A DNA stretch of 64,000 nt from NCBI GenBank assembly GCA_037953625.1, contig CM075652.1:18868501-18932500 (forward strand), in the 5' to 3' direction. This DNA comes from Crotalaria pallida (Eukaryota; Streptophyta; Magnoliopsida; Fabales; Fabaceae). The position numbers were made by a program, and so were the translations under genes. Shown one piece after another: positions 46,365-57,969 of this stretch (its first letter is position 1; every line of letters begins with the position of its first letter). The notes under the pieces were generated by a model. That model was not told where the DNA came from. It was given only the letters and a program-made list of their open reading frames with translations, and made no database searches.

Positions 46365-47680
46365 AAGGAAAAAAAATTTACCACCCCACCCTAATATTTC
46401 TACACCCCACTTTAGGTGGGAAAATACACAAATGCCCTTTGCTTACTTCTTCCCTACCAACTCTCTCTCTCTCCACCCACCCCACCCACACTGTGAGTCT
46501 CTCTCTCCATCGCCACTCTCTCTCTCTCTCTCATTTTCTTCTCTCTCCACCCCACCCCACACCGTCACCCATCTTCTTCCCACCTAGCCACCCCATCCCG
46601 GCCACCCACCACGCACCACCCAGCCACCCCACCCCACACCGTCACCCATCTTCTTCCCACCTAGCCACCCCATCCCGGCCACCCACCACGCACCACCCAG
46701 CCACCCCACCCCTTCCCCTACCATGCACCACCCACACCCCACCACACTCTTTTCCTTCCCCACCTTCTTCTTCCTCTTTTCTCTTTTTTTTTAAAAAAAT
46801 TCGACCTCGAGTCGTGAGGCCCCTCACTACCGTGGTTATGACCTCACCCCACACCACCCCACACACACCCGCACCTCCCACACCCCACCACACTCTTTTC
46901 CTTCCCCACCTTCTTCTTCCTCTTGTCTCTTTTTTTTTAAAAGAAATTCGACCTCGGGTCGTGAGGCCCCTCACTACCAGGGGTCGCGAGGCCCCTCACT
47001 ACCAGGGGTCGCGAGGCCCCTCACTACCCGGGGTTGTAAGGCCCCTCACTATCGTGGTTATGACCCCACCCCACACCACCCCACACACACCCGCACCACC
47101 CACACCCCACCACACTCTTTCCCTTCCATTCCTTCTTCTTCCTCTTTTCTCTTTTTTTTTAAAAACAAATTTTGACCTCGGGTCGTGAGGAGCCTCACTA
47201 CCGGGGTCGTGAGGCCCCTCACTACCGGGGTTGTGACATGGCCTATACAATGGGGTGGCCTCGGTAGTGAGGGGGCTCACGACCCGGTTGGCTACACTAT
47301 TTCTTGGATTGTTGAAAGGGTTACGACCCAAGGTCGTGAAGGGGCTCACGACTCGATTCAGGTCTTCGGGTTGTGAAGAGGGTCACGACCCAGGTTGTGA
47401 AGAGGATCACAACCCCACTGGTTGTAGGGTGAGGTGGTTGGGGACATGGAGTGGTTGTGGGGTGGGGTGGTTGGGGTCATGAGGTGGCTGTGGGATGGTT
47501 AGGGTGGCGGTGGGGTGGCTATGGGATGGTTGGGGTGGGCTGTGGGGTGAGGTGGGGTGGGAAGGGAAGGGAAAAAAAATGTGTTTTTGTTTTAAAAGAG
47601 GGTATTTTTGGTATTTTTTAAAATAGTGGGGTGTATAAATTTGCATGTGGGGTGTTAAAATTGCCACCCTTCAAAAAGTA
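46365..47680. mobile_element. Foldback element with C/G-rich repeated interior
   Basis: The left end (TTACCACCCCACCC, TCTACACCCCACTTT) is matched in inverse by the right end (GTGGGGTGTATAAAT, GGGGTGTTAAAATTGCCACCC). The interior has ACCCCACC-type low-complexity DNA, a direct repeat of about 75 bp at 46545-46710, two further copies of a CACACCCGCACC...TTTTTTTT block, and about twelve variants of GGTCGTGAGGCCCCTCACTACC on both strands. Long open frames rich in Pro/His/Thr across it are composition artefacts. Confidence 0.5.
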
Positions 47681-50600
47681 GATAGAAAAAGCAACTATGC
47701 CTTGGTAAGAAAGATTATCACTGCAACCTTTTGTCAAAAGAAAAAGAGAGAAAATGTATGATGGGGGAAGAAAGATTATCAAATATCGTTTAAGTGACAA
47801 ATAGCGAGAGATCTGAAGAAGCTCAAGAAAACAACAATGTAGTATTGCAATCCAATTCTCTGAATAAAAGAACTCATCTAAAACAAACTCAGTAGAGTAC
47901 CAGAAAGAAAAAAAAGACCCTGATCCAGAAAATGGAAAAAAAAAGGCAATGATAGTTCTGGATTTTGGAAGGAAAAAAATTAATTTTACCTACAAATGAA
48001 TGTAAAAAAAGCTAAAGGCATATTATAGTCCATCTCAAAAAGCTCACTTTCATGCATTATTTGATGGGCCATATGGAAAAATTTAAATTTATGAAAGCTA
48101 AAAGGCAGTTCTACAAGAAAAACCTGTGGATCTTCAATGCCAATAAGAAATGGCCGTCCCTTGCTTGTAAACCTGAGAGATGAAGACAAGGGGAAAATTC
48201 AACTTCAAATTAAAATCAACTATACACCATAATTAAAAAATATATCCATACTTTGCTACGCTTTGAGAAAAAAGTGCCTGCTCCATTACAAGACACACCA
48301 ACATCTGTGGTGTTCAATTTGCGTTCATAGAAATAAAAAAAAAATTGCACCTAAATTGAACATCCCAGAAAAGAGACATGTAAATATTTCGAACAAAGAC
48401 ATGTAATGCAGTATTATAGCTTTCTATTTTCTAAAATAACAGATAACATCTAAATAACATGTTAGTCATGGAAAAAGACCAATGCCTGGACCCAAGAAAC
48501 AAGCATGCGTCTGTTAATCAGGAGATACGCACCAGGAGGAGCCCCAAGTTGTGCTCTGCATAAACTTGACTCTCACGGAGATTCTGAAACATATAATGGT
48601 CATGAACTTAGAGTATGTTATGGGAAAGAGATGTTGAGTTTTATGCATATGCTAAAAGTGAATTTCATAAATTTTACTTCCGTAGATCAAGAGATGGATT
48701 TCTCATAAATTCAACCTGTATTGAGAATTCCTTTTAAAAAAAAACCTGACTTCAGAATTAGACTTCTTCCTATTTAAAATTGAAAACATTAATAGCTTCC
48801 ACAAATGGAAAACTCTGCCACTGAAACTCAAAGTTATCAAAGAGAAAGTATAGAGCTAATGGGCACAGCCGCATAGAGGAAAACGCAAAACACTAAAAAC
48901 AGAGCAACAACACCCAAAACGTATAGAAATTAAAATAGAGCAAGACAATGATAGAGGAACAAGCAACTTGTACCTGAGAGTGAGACAACGATGAACCGAT
49001 CGGCGAGGGACAACAGCTGCCGGTGAGGGATGGTTGGTGCCTTCAACCTTGTATTTTCGTTTTTGAATGAATGAGGTGAGAAACCGAAAATAAAAATAGA
49101 AATAGAATCAATAACATGATTCGAGTTCCTGGTTCATACCCACATTTTTTATTTTTATGGTTGTTCTTTTTCTTCTTCTTTTTTTACCAAAAAAAAACAA
49201 CAAGAATTAGGAATTATAATTAGATAAACCCTAAGAAGAACAAATGCAGAACAAATGCAGAAATAGAATTAGGAATTCTAATCCACTCTTTTGCACATTA
49301 ATAGTAGTCATTTGGCAAACCAAAAAATAAATTACAAGAACAAATGCAGAACAGTACATCAATATATTACACAGATAAACTAAAAAAAAAAGCAAACATA
49401 AGAGGAAAAAAAACGAAAAATAAATTGTTCCAAAGCAGTACATGAATAAATGAAGAACAGTGGTACCTTGGTTTCACAGAGCGGTGGAGGTGAGCAGCAA
49501 TTGATGGTCCACAGCGAGTAGCGAGCAAGAAGCGAGGGTTCACAATGAGCAACGAGCGAACGATCGCGGTTGTGACGGAGAACGATCGCAGTTAGCGGTA
49601 GTGACGGGGAGAACGAAAACAGCGAGTGATGAAGAACGAAAGCAGCGTACGGAGAACGAGCGTGAGCGCTGCAGTGAGTGACGGAGAAGAGAGACGGAGT
49701 GAGTGTTTGGAAGGAGAAGAGGGATGGAGTGAGTGTTTGAATGTGAGTTGACAGGGAGAGTGGTTGTTTGCACGATTAAAAGTAAAGAGAGAGTCTTTTA
49801 GGTCAAATAAGTAAACCAAGAGTTAAAACTATATCAGTCACTGTAGATTTCTTAAAAACTATAAAAAAAATATTGTTTTAGTTTCAAAATGAGTCAAAAA
49901 TAGTTAAAGGAAATTGATTAATATAAAAAAAAATCAAAAAATCAATTACATAATTATGCGGGCATGTGTCTAATTGCCAATACTAATTGTAAGTACAATA
50001 AAATAGTATTGGTGGATAATTTGTAAGTACCTCTTTAAGCACTCTTTGACCCTGAAGGCTTATCATGGCCCTGGTGTACTCCGAAACCCAACTCACCTAA
50101 ACTTTTGTTTAAAAAAAAACATTAATAAGTTTAAAATTCTATATAAAAAATCATCAATAAATACTCTTTAATATATTTCAACATACAATACTCTTTAATT
50201 GTTATAAGGTTCTTACTATGTATATATATATATTGCTTCAAAATGGAAGTACAATAAAATAGTAGTTTTGTTTAGATGAATCTTATAAGTAGGTTCAAAC
50301 TCCCAAACCTATATTAGATCTAATTCAATCACAACTATTTACTTAAGTCTATAAACCCTAGCTAAACCTACTATAAATCTTATTGATTCTATGTCATATA
50401 TGATTTGCCTACTAATAACCTACTTATTTACCCAACACAACTTAACAAACTATATGTTATATATGTTTTACTAAATTATTTATCTCATGACTCAGTAAAT
50501 CTTAGCTTGATTATCCAAGTAATCTATTTAAGTAACTACTATAATAATATTTTTATTAGTTGGTATGAGTAAAATTCTAATATAATTAGCTAGCTCTCAT

Positions 50601-50884
50601 ATCTTATTTTTACTTGTTACCTATTTTTTTATCAAGATTATTTACTTTTATCAACTTAATCTTGAAATGCATATTTCATGTCTAGCTCTAGAAATAAATT
50701 CATAGCGTTAAGTAAGAGGATTAGATTTTAATAAATTATATAGTAATAAATTTATAATTAATCTAAAAAAAATTATATATATATATATATATAATATCAA
50801 ATAGTTCACATTTTTTATGAGTATATACAATATTTAAAAATTCAAATAATAATAAAATAACAAAATCTTAAAATAATAAGTAAT
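47681..50884. other. CACTA interior, possible non-coding exons of the element
   Basis: No protein family recognised. On the minus strand a few exon-like segments end in good donors (for example CTCTCAG|GTACAAG at about 48975 and AACCAAG|GTACCAC at about 49470), and GC-rich direct repeats (AACGAGCG, GGAGAACGA) lie at 49500-49750; this could be the promoter and leader of the transposase gene. AT-rich from 49850 on. Confidence 0.35.
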
Positions 50885-52742
50885 GTGAAATCCCCATGAA
50901 AATCTGTAGAAAAATATGCAAGAAAATCACCAGGTATATGAATTCACAAGAAAATCCGTAGCAATTAAATCCGCAGGAAAAGTTGTATGAAAATTTTCGC
51001 AGGTGAATCCACAGGAAATATAGATTTGCAAGAAAATCCGCAAGAATTAGAATACGTAGATAAATCCGCAAAAACCTTAGTTGCAGCAAAATCCCCAACA
51101 AATTAATTTGTAGGAACGTTCGCATGTAATAAAAATTTGCAGGAAATTCCGCATGAAACTTCCGCACGTAAATACCCAAGAAGAACATCTACAACTTTTC
51201 CTGCGAATTCGTCTTGGCTCGTTGTTGGGAGAAGTTTGTTAGTCTATTTCTTGCGAAATTTCCCACGGATATTACCTACGGATTTGACCCTACAAAATTT
51301 GCAAGAAAATTCACTTTAAACATTATTCCGCCAGATGGCGCCAAAAATATCTGCAAATATTTCTACGGAAAATATATCCGCAAGAAAAATTTCATTAAAT
51401 TAGTAATCTGCATGAAAATCCGTGGGAAAAACCTGCGAATAAAAGTCGCAAGAAAAATCTGCAGGTAATCCGCATGTTTTTAGTAATCCCCATGCTTCCA
51501 GGGATCCGAGCACCGAGGTCCCAACACAGTCCCCATGACTCCAGTCTGATCTATTCAATCGTACGCCGACTAGTTAGCACTCAGTTACGAGCACCGACCA
51601 CGATCTAGTCGGATTCATAACACACCGTGCTAGGGCCGAGCACCAGAGCCAAGACAGATAGCTCTCACAGCGTTTTCCGCGCCCAGGCGCACCATTCTCC
51701 TCGCCTAGGCGTGTGCGTCAGACCTTGATCCCTCTCAACCATTCATTTGTGGCTTCCTTAGGAAGCCATTAATTTATAACCACATGTTTGTCAAGCTTCC
51801 AAGGGAAGCTTCTCACTAGGACCACATGTTTATTTCCAAAGGGAAATAAAACAAAAATAAAGGCCAACACAACAAACACTCATGTATTCCTCGTCATTCT
51901 CATTTCTTCTCCTTCATGAAGCCACTCTCTCTCAAGGCTTAGGAACTCAAGAGCTCTATAATATTCAGCATCAACACCACCCATCATTCAATCATTCTCT
52001 TCATAACTTCTTTCTCTCAAGAGTCTAAGGAGCAAGAACAAAGAACACCCGTTAGCACCATCATCTCCCGAACCCTCAGTTTAAGAGCAAGCCCCACAAC
52101 TCCATCACTAACACAAGCAAGAGCATCATCATCACCTCACGCCATTTCTCTCTCTTCCTTCTCTTGGGAAGTTCAAACCACACAGCTTAGTTTGGATTTC
52201 AAGGAGATTCAAGGGGGATCAAATTCTAAGGATACTAAGGGCAAGGGAAAAGATCAAGGCTCTAAGGTTCACCATCTCTCTTCACACTTGAGGTAAGGAG
52301 GTTGTGTTACCTTAGCTTAGGATGTAGTTTCTCTTATGTTATAGTGATGACTAGGGGCATAGGAATAAGTAGAGTATAAAACATTAGGGTAGTTGATATG
52401 AATATTGAAAATAATAGTATGTGAGAAGAGAAGGAAAAACGTATGTAGATTTATGAGAGTAAGAGAATATGTTTATAGATAGCCTGGAAATGAATGATTA
52501 AATAAATAATATATTAAAATGTGACTAGTAACAATCAGGTAGAATATTCATGAGGAGAATAAAAGAGAAATAAGAATAGATAATAGAGTGAGGATAAGGG
52601 GTGGAAATAGAAATCAAGAACATAAAATAAATTAGTGATAAAGGGAAATAATGAAAAGAGATAGAAACTCAGGATATATGACAAAGGATAAGAAAGAAAA
52701 TGTAAAACGATAAGTAAAGCTATGGAAGGTAATAATGGTATT

Positions 52743-53250
52743 GTACGAGGGACCCTTTCGGAGGGTGAAGTACTTGGAATAGGATGTGTGTACGAAGTAC
52801 CCTTGCGAAGGGTGGAGTACTCGGATAGAAAGCGTGTACGAGGGACCCTTGTGGAGGGTGAAGTACTCGGAATAGGATGGCGTACGAGGTACCCTTGCGG
52901 AGGGTGAAGTACTTGGTTTAGAATGCGTGTACGAGGGACCCTTTCGAAGGGTGAAGTACTCGGAATAGGATGTGTGTACGAGGTACCCTTGCGGAGGGTG
53001 AAGTACTCGAATAGAAAGTGTGTATGAGGGACCCTTGCGGAGGGTGAAGTACTCGGAATAGGATGCGCGCGCGTACGAGTTACCCTTGCAGAGGGTGAAG
53101 TACTTGGTTTAGAATGCGTGTACGAGGGACCCTTTCGGAGGGTGAAGTACTCGGAATAGGATGTGTGTACGAGGTACCCTTGCGGAGGGTGAAGTACTCG
53201 GATAGAACGCATGTACGAGGGACCCTTTGCTAAGGGTGAAATACTCGGAG
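52743..53250 (+). repeat. Hairpin array of LTR-F, 5' copy
   Basis: Eleven units of about 46 bp. Each has an inner stem ACCCT/AGGGT around TTCGG or TGCGG and an outer GTAC/GTACTCG pairing. Two versions (GAGGGACCC and GAGGTACCC) tend to alternate. The last unit has ACCCTT TGCT AAGGGT, where the extra pair is complementary. Minus-strand frames across it give a repetitive Ser/Thr/Arg/Pro protein that I regard as read-through. Confidence 0.9.
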
Positions 53251-53919
53251 ATAAAATGAAATATATTAACTGGTAAGATAGAGTGAAAATGAATAAAAGA
53301 GAAGAGGGTAGGAAAAAGCTAAGTGAAATAGAAGGAAAGGGTGAAAGTAGTAACTTGATAAAGGAATAAGTGTAAGAGGAAAGATAAATAAAAAAAATAG
53401 ATTAGTTAGTAACTAGTTGGGCAATAAGTCATAGTGTAGGACCTTGGTTTATTGCTATGCTTTTGTAGGAGCTATCATTCTAAGTTCCGTGTAATGATAC
53501 CCTTCTTGCTATTTTTTATTACAGGTGCAGAAGGAGCTTACACGAGTTATGGTCGAGCAGGAGTAAATTAGTTCTGGGTGACCATGTGTTGGTCAAGGGT
53601 TGTATTATGGAATTCTGAATGTATGATATTTTTGGAAATCAAACCAACTCAGGATTTTTAAATACTTTATTAAATGATGTAAATGAACACATTAGATTAT
53701 ATTTTGACCCTATTGGCCTACTGTTGTTTAGTTGAAAGTTTTTATGCAGGTCAAAGAGGAAAAGTATATTTTGGAAATGTCCCTAATATAAAGTAAACTC
53801 CGTCCGATTCTACGGAGATTTTCATAAGTATATAATTAACTAAGAGTTTTAAAAGGAAATTTTCAAGAATATAATTTTGCTAATGACTAATCAAGGGTAA
53901 ATTAATATAGGGTGTTACA

Positions 53920-55129
53920 GTTTGGTATCAGAGCAGTTTTTCCTCGGCCTTTGGAGTGTGGACTCACAACTCCTTTGCATTACTCACGAAGCGAGTAATA
54001 GATGTATACAGTCAAGTGTCTAAGTAATTAGAGTTGGGGTAGAGAACCCATTAGAATGATGATTGAAAGTATGTATGTGCGATATTAATTGTGAGTGAAT
54101 TTCCAAGTAGGTTAGGATTATAATAAGAATTAGGTAAGAACTTGAGAGGAAAATTTGGTAGAATGATAATAGAATAGGATGAATAGACTTATAAATAGTT
54201 AATAGTTAGGGAGTGAATATGAATGAGTAGCATTCATTTTGATACTTGTGAATATATATGTAATTATGTTGATTGCTAAGAATGGGGGTGTAGAAATAAT
54301 ATTGAACCTTAAGTTAGCTAATGTAGACAATGATTAGATGATGAGAATATCAAGATTTAGCCCACGTTAATATTTGTGAATTCGTGTTGATGTGAAACGT
54401 TGTTATGAATGTTTGAATGATGAATGTGATTGATCAAGGATTTAGGAACAGTTAATAAGTTGTAGGACTCTGGGTAGAATACAAACAATTTTGTGATGGT
54501 ATTGTCGTTTAATAGAGTGTAAGGGTAGGATTGGTCATCCTTACTCTTGCAACTGTTAAGTGATGACATCATCCGCAAGCCGATAGTGATGTTGCTATTG
54601 ATAAATGTGGGATTGGGACTGACCACCTCGATCTTTACACTTATTAATGGTCGATGTCATTGAAAGCTTCTAAGCTAAAAATAGAAACCAAACCGACAAA
54701 GAAGGAATGAAGTCAGCCAGGATAGTACCCTTTCCAAATCCTTCCAGTAAAATTCTTGAGAGAATTAAGTGGACCCTAGAAACCATCTCTAACTTCCCTG
54801 GAGAGTAAAACCTGATTTTGGAAATCCAAGACCCATTGGAGTCTTGCTAACAAGACTCTTGAACAAATCGGCAGCGAGAAAAATAGACCTAGCCATCCTC
54901 ATAGCGTCTCCACGCCGAGACTAACCCAATTGAACCGTAGTCCGTGCTCTTCATTGAGTACAAGAACTTAGTGGAGTACTAATGCAAAGTGGTATGCTAA
55001 TGCTAAGTGGGGGAGTGGAACCGAGAAAAAGTAGTAATCGTAGTTGAAAAACCTTGCCTTTGGGATGGTTCTCCATTGAAGGAATTGAACGAAATTTTGG
55101 GGACGAAATTCCAGTAAGTGGGGGAGAAT
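53920..55129 (+). mobile_element. Internal region of gypsy element F (non-autonomous)
   Basis: Only 1.2 kb between the LTRs and no gag or pol frame, so the element relied on others. It starts with the PBS and ends with the gypsy-like tail AATTTTGGGGACGAAATT and a purine tract (AAGTGGGGGAGAAT, 55115-55129) directly before the 3' LTR. The PBS-proximal 90 bp resemble those of the element at 63841. Confidence 0.8.
53923..53934 (+). other. Primer-binding site, initiator tRNA-Met type
   Basis: TGGTATCAGAGC three bases after the LTR end, the standard plant retrotransposon PBS complementary to the 3' end of initiator tRNA-Met. Confidence 0.85.
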
Positions 55130-57969
55130 TGTAACATCCCGAATTTTAATCCCAAGAACAAACAAAATAATAAGAGGATTTAAGTGTAGTGGTTCGGACC
55201 TCGGTCCGACCAAACCCGTCTTAGCCGACCAACGAGCGACGTTCGGGGTCATAAGCCGACCTCGTTCCGCCTCATACCCCTTGTAGGTAACCAGCCTTCT
55301 TGGGTTTAAAGGACTTTAGAACCGAGCATTAAGCGCTGAGCTCATGAGAACCGAGCATGTAGCCCTTAGCTCGTGAGAACCAAACAGTTAGAACCGAGCT
55401 CGTGGGAACCGACCTCATTTCATGTTACACCCCTCGGCAGCGATCAGTCGACCACATCGAGTCGCTTCGCGTCAGCCGATCTTAAGTAGTAACCAGTCTT
55501 CTCGGGTTTAAAGGACTGTGAACCGACCATCGAGAGGTCACACCGACCTTGCATCAACGTCAAGCATCTCGTCCTCCACGTGCCTAGCATTTCGTTAGAG
55601 AGGCTAAACCGATCTTGCACCGACGTCAAGATATCTCGGCCTTTACGCGCCGAGCATTTCGCTTTACCTGTGTCATTCCGAGTAGGTGCTTCCAGGGATC
55701 CGAGAACCGAGGTCCCAACACAGTCCCCATGACTCCAGTCTGATCTATTCGATCGTACGCCGACTAGTTAGCACTCAGTTACGCACACCGACCACGATCT
55801 GGTCTGATTCATAACACACCACGCAAGGGCCTAGCACCAGAGCCAAGACAGATGGCTCTCACAACGTTTTCTGCGCCCAGGTGCAACATTCTCCTCGCAC
55901 AGGCGCGCGCGTCAGACCTTGATCCCTCTCAACCACTCATTTATGGCTTCCTTAGGAAGCCATTAATTTATAACCACATGGTTGTCAAGCTTCCAAGGGA
56001 AACTTCTCACTAGGATCACATGTTTATTTCCAAAGGGAAATAAAACAACAACAAAGGCCAACACAACAAACACTAATGTATTCCTTCGTCATTCTCATTT
56101 CTTCTCCTTCATGAAGCCACTCTCTCTCAAGGCTTAGGAACTCAAGAGCTCTATAATATTCAGCATCAACACCATCTGCCATTCATTCATTCTCTTCTTC
56201 TCTTCTTTCTCTCAAGAGTCTAAGGAGCAAGAACAAAGAACACCCATTAGCACCATCATCTCCCAAACCCTCGGTTTAAGTGCAAGCCCCACAACTCCAT
56301 CACCAACACAAGCAAGAGCATCATCATCACCTCACGCCTTTTCTCTCTCCTCCTTCTCTTGGGAAGTTCAAACCACAACGCTTAGTTTGGATTTCAAGGA
56401 GATTCAAGGGGGATCAAATTCTAAGGATACTAAGGGCAAGGGAAAAGATCAAGGCTCTAAGGTTCACCATCTCTCTTCACACTTGAGGTAAGGAGGTTGT
56501 GTTACCTTAGCTTAGGATGTAGTTTCTCTTATGTTATAGTGATGACTAGGGGCATAGGAATAAGTAGAGTATAAAACATTAGGGTAGTTGATATGAATAT
56601 TGAAAATAATAGTATGTGAGAAGAGAAGGAAAAACGTATGTAGATTTATGAGAGTAAGAGAATATGTTTATAGATAGCCTGGAAATGAATGATTAAATAA
56701 ATAATATATTAAAATGTGACTAGTAACAATCAGGTAGAATATTCATGAGGAGAATAAAAGAGAAATAAGAATAGATAATAGAGTGAGGATAAGGGGTGGA
56801 AATAGAAATCAAGAACATAAAATAAATTAGTGATAAAGGGAAATAATGAAAAGAGATAGAAACTCAGGATATATGACAAAAGATAAGAAAGAAAATGTAA
56901 ATTGATAAGTAAAGCTAAGGAAGGTAATAATGGTATTGTACGAGGGACCCTTTCGGAGGGTGAATTACTCGGAATAGGATGTGTGTACGAGGTACCCTTG
57001 CGGAGGGTGAAGTACTCGGATAGAAAGCGTGTATGAGGGACCCTTGCGGAGGGTGAAGTACTCGGAATAGGGTGCGCGTACGAGGTACCCTTGCGGAGGG
57101 TGAAGTACTCGGTTTAGAATGCGTGTACGAGGGACCCTTTCGGAGGGTGAAGTACTCGGAATAGGATGTGTGTACGAGGAATCCTTGCGGAGAGTGAAGT
57201 ACTCAAATAGAAAGCGTGTATGAGGGACCCTTGCGGAGGGTGAAGTACTTGGTTTAGAATGCGTGTACGAGGGACCCTTTTGGAGGGTGAAGTAATCGGA
57301 ATAGGATGTGTGTACGAGGTACCGTTGCGGAGGGTGAAGTACTAAGATAGAAAGCGTGTATGAGGGACCCTTTGATAAGGGTGAAGTACTCAGAGATAAA
57401 ATGAATTATAGTAACTAGTAATATAGAATGAAAATGAATAAAAGAGGAGAGGGTAGGAAAAAGCTTAGTGAAATAGAAGGAAAGGATGAAAGTAGTAACT
57501 TGAGAAAGGAATACGTGTAAGAGGAAAGATAAAGAAAAAAATGGATGAGATAGTAACTAATTGGGCAGTAAGTCATAGTGTAGGAACTTGGTTTATTGCT
57601 ATGCTTTTGTAGGAGCTATTATTCTAAGTTCTGTGTAATGCTACCCTTCTTGCTATTTTTTATTACAGGTGCAGAAGGAGCTTACATGAGTTATGGCCGA
57701 GCAGGAGTACACTCCACCTCGTGGAGTGTAATTAGTTCTGGGCGACCATGTGTTGGTCAAGGGTTGTATTATGGAATTTTGAAAGTATAATATTTTTGGA
57801 AATCAAACTAACTCCGGATTTATAAATAATTTATTAAATGATGTAAATGAACACATTAAATTATATTTTGGCCCTGCTGGCCTACTGTTGTTTAGTTGAA
57901 TGCTTTTATCCAGGTCAAACAGGAAAAGTATATTTTGGGAATGTCCCTAAATTAAAGTAAACTTCGTCC
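55130..57969 (+). repeat. 3' LTR of gypsy element F, cut by the copia element
   Basis: Collinear with the 5' LTR from TGTAACATCCCGAATTTT up to ACTTCGTCC, where the copia element starts (57970). It includes the donor GAG|GTAAGG (56488), a ten-unit array (56937-57392), the acceptor TATTACAG (57668) and the 21-bp hairpin ACACTCCAC-CTC-GTGGAGTGT (57709-57729). The rest of the LTR should lie beyond the window. Confidence 0.85.
56937..57392 (+). repeat. Hairpin array of LTR-F, 3' copy
   Basis: Ten units homologous to 52743-53250, with one unit fewer and independent substitutions. The first and last units correspond in both LTRs, so the change is internal. Confidence 0.9.

Larger units (their letters stand above)
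43958..51492. mobile_element. En/Spm (CACTA) transposon, degenerate, 7.5 kb
   Basis: It interrupts the LTR exactly between GGTGC and TTCCAGG, with TGC duplicated (43955-43957 and 51493-51495), the 3-bp duplication of CACTA elements. The ends are decayed inverted repeats, GACTACTAAAAATATGC on the left and GATTACTAAAAACATGC on the inverse right. Subterminal regions (43990-44570 and 50890-51480) are packed with an AATCCGCAAGAAAA-like word in many variants. A minus-strand transposase tail is at 44849-45268. The rest is mostly non-coding, with a nested foldback at about 46365-47680. Confidence 0.8.
43384..53919 (+). repeat. 5' LTR of gypsy element F, split by a CACTA transposon
   Basis: LTR sequence at 43384-43957 and 51493-53919 joins into about 3.0 kb starting TGTAACATCCTAAATTT and ending GGGTGTTACA; the intact order is seen in its partner at 55130. 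It carries GAACCGAGC-type short repeats (43570-43700), a C/T-rich leader, a donor GAG|GTAAGG (52293), an eleven-unit hairpin array (52743-53250) and an acceptor TTTTATTACAG (53524). It lacks the 21-bp hairpin present in the partner LTR at 57709. Confidence 0.85.

Noticed and set aside
46349..47188. 279-codon Pro/His/Thr-rich plus-strand frame
   Set aside because: Produced by (ACCCC)n-like low-complexity DNA in the foldback. No domain, and the complementary strand is equally open.
49001..49820. A possible promoter plus leader of a host gene on the minus strand
   Set aside because: GC-rich repeats and donor-like sites exist, but the segment lies inside the CACTA element and no coding exon follows. 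Kept only as a possible transposase leader.
52535..53212. 225-codon minus-strand open frame with a repeated Ser/Thr/Pro/Arg pattern
   Set aside because: It merely reads through the hairpin array in a frame without stops. The homologous 3' LTR array does not keep it and the repeat is explained at the DNA level.
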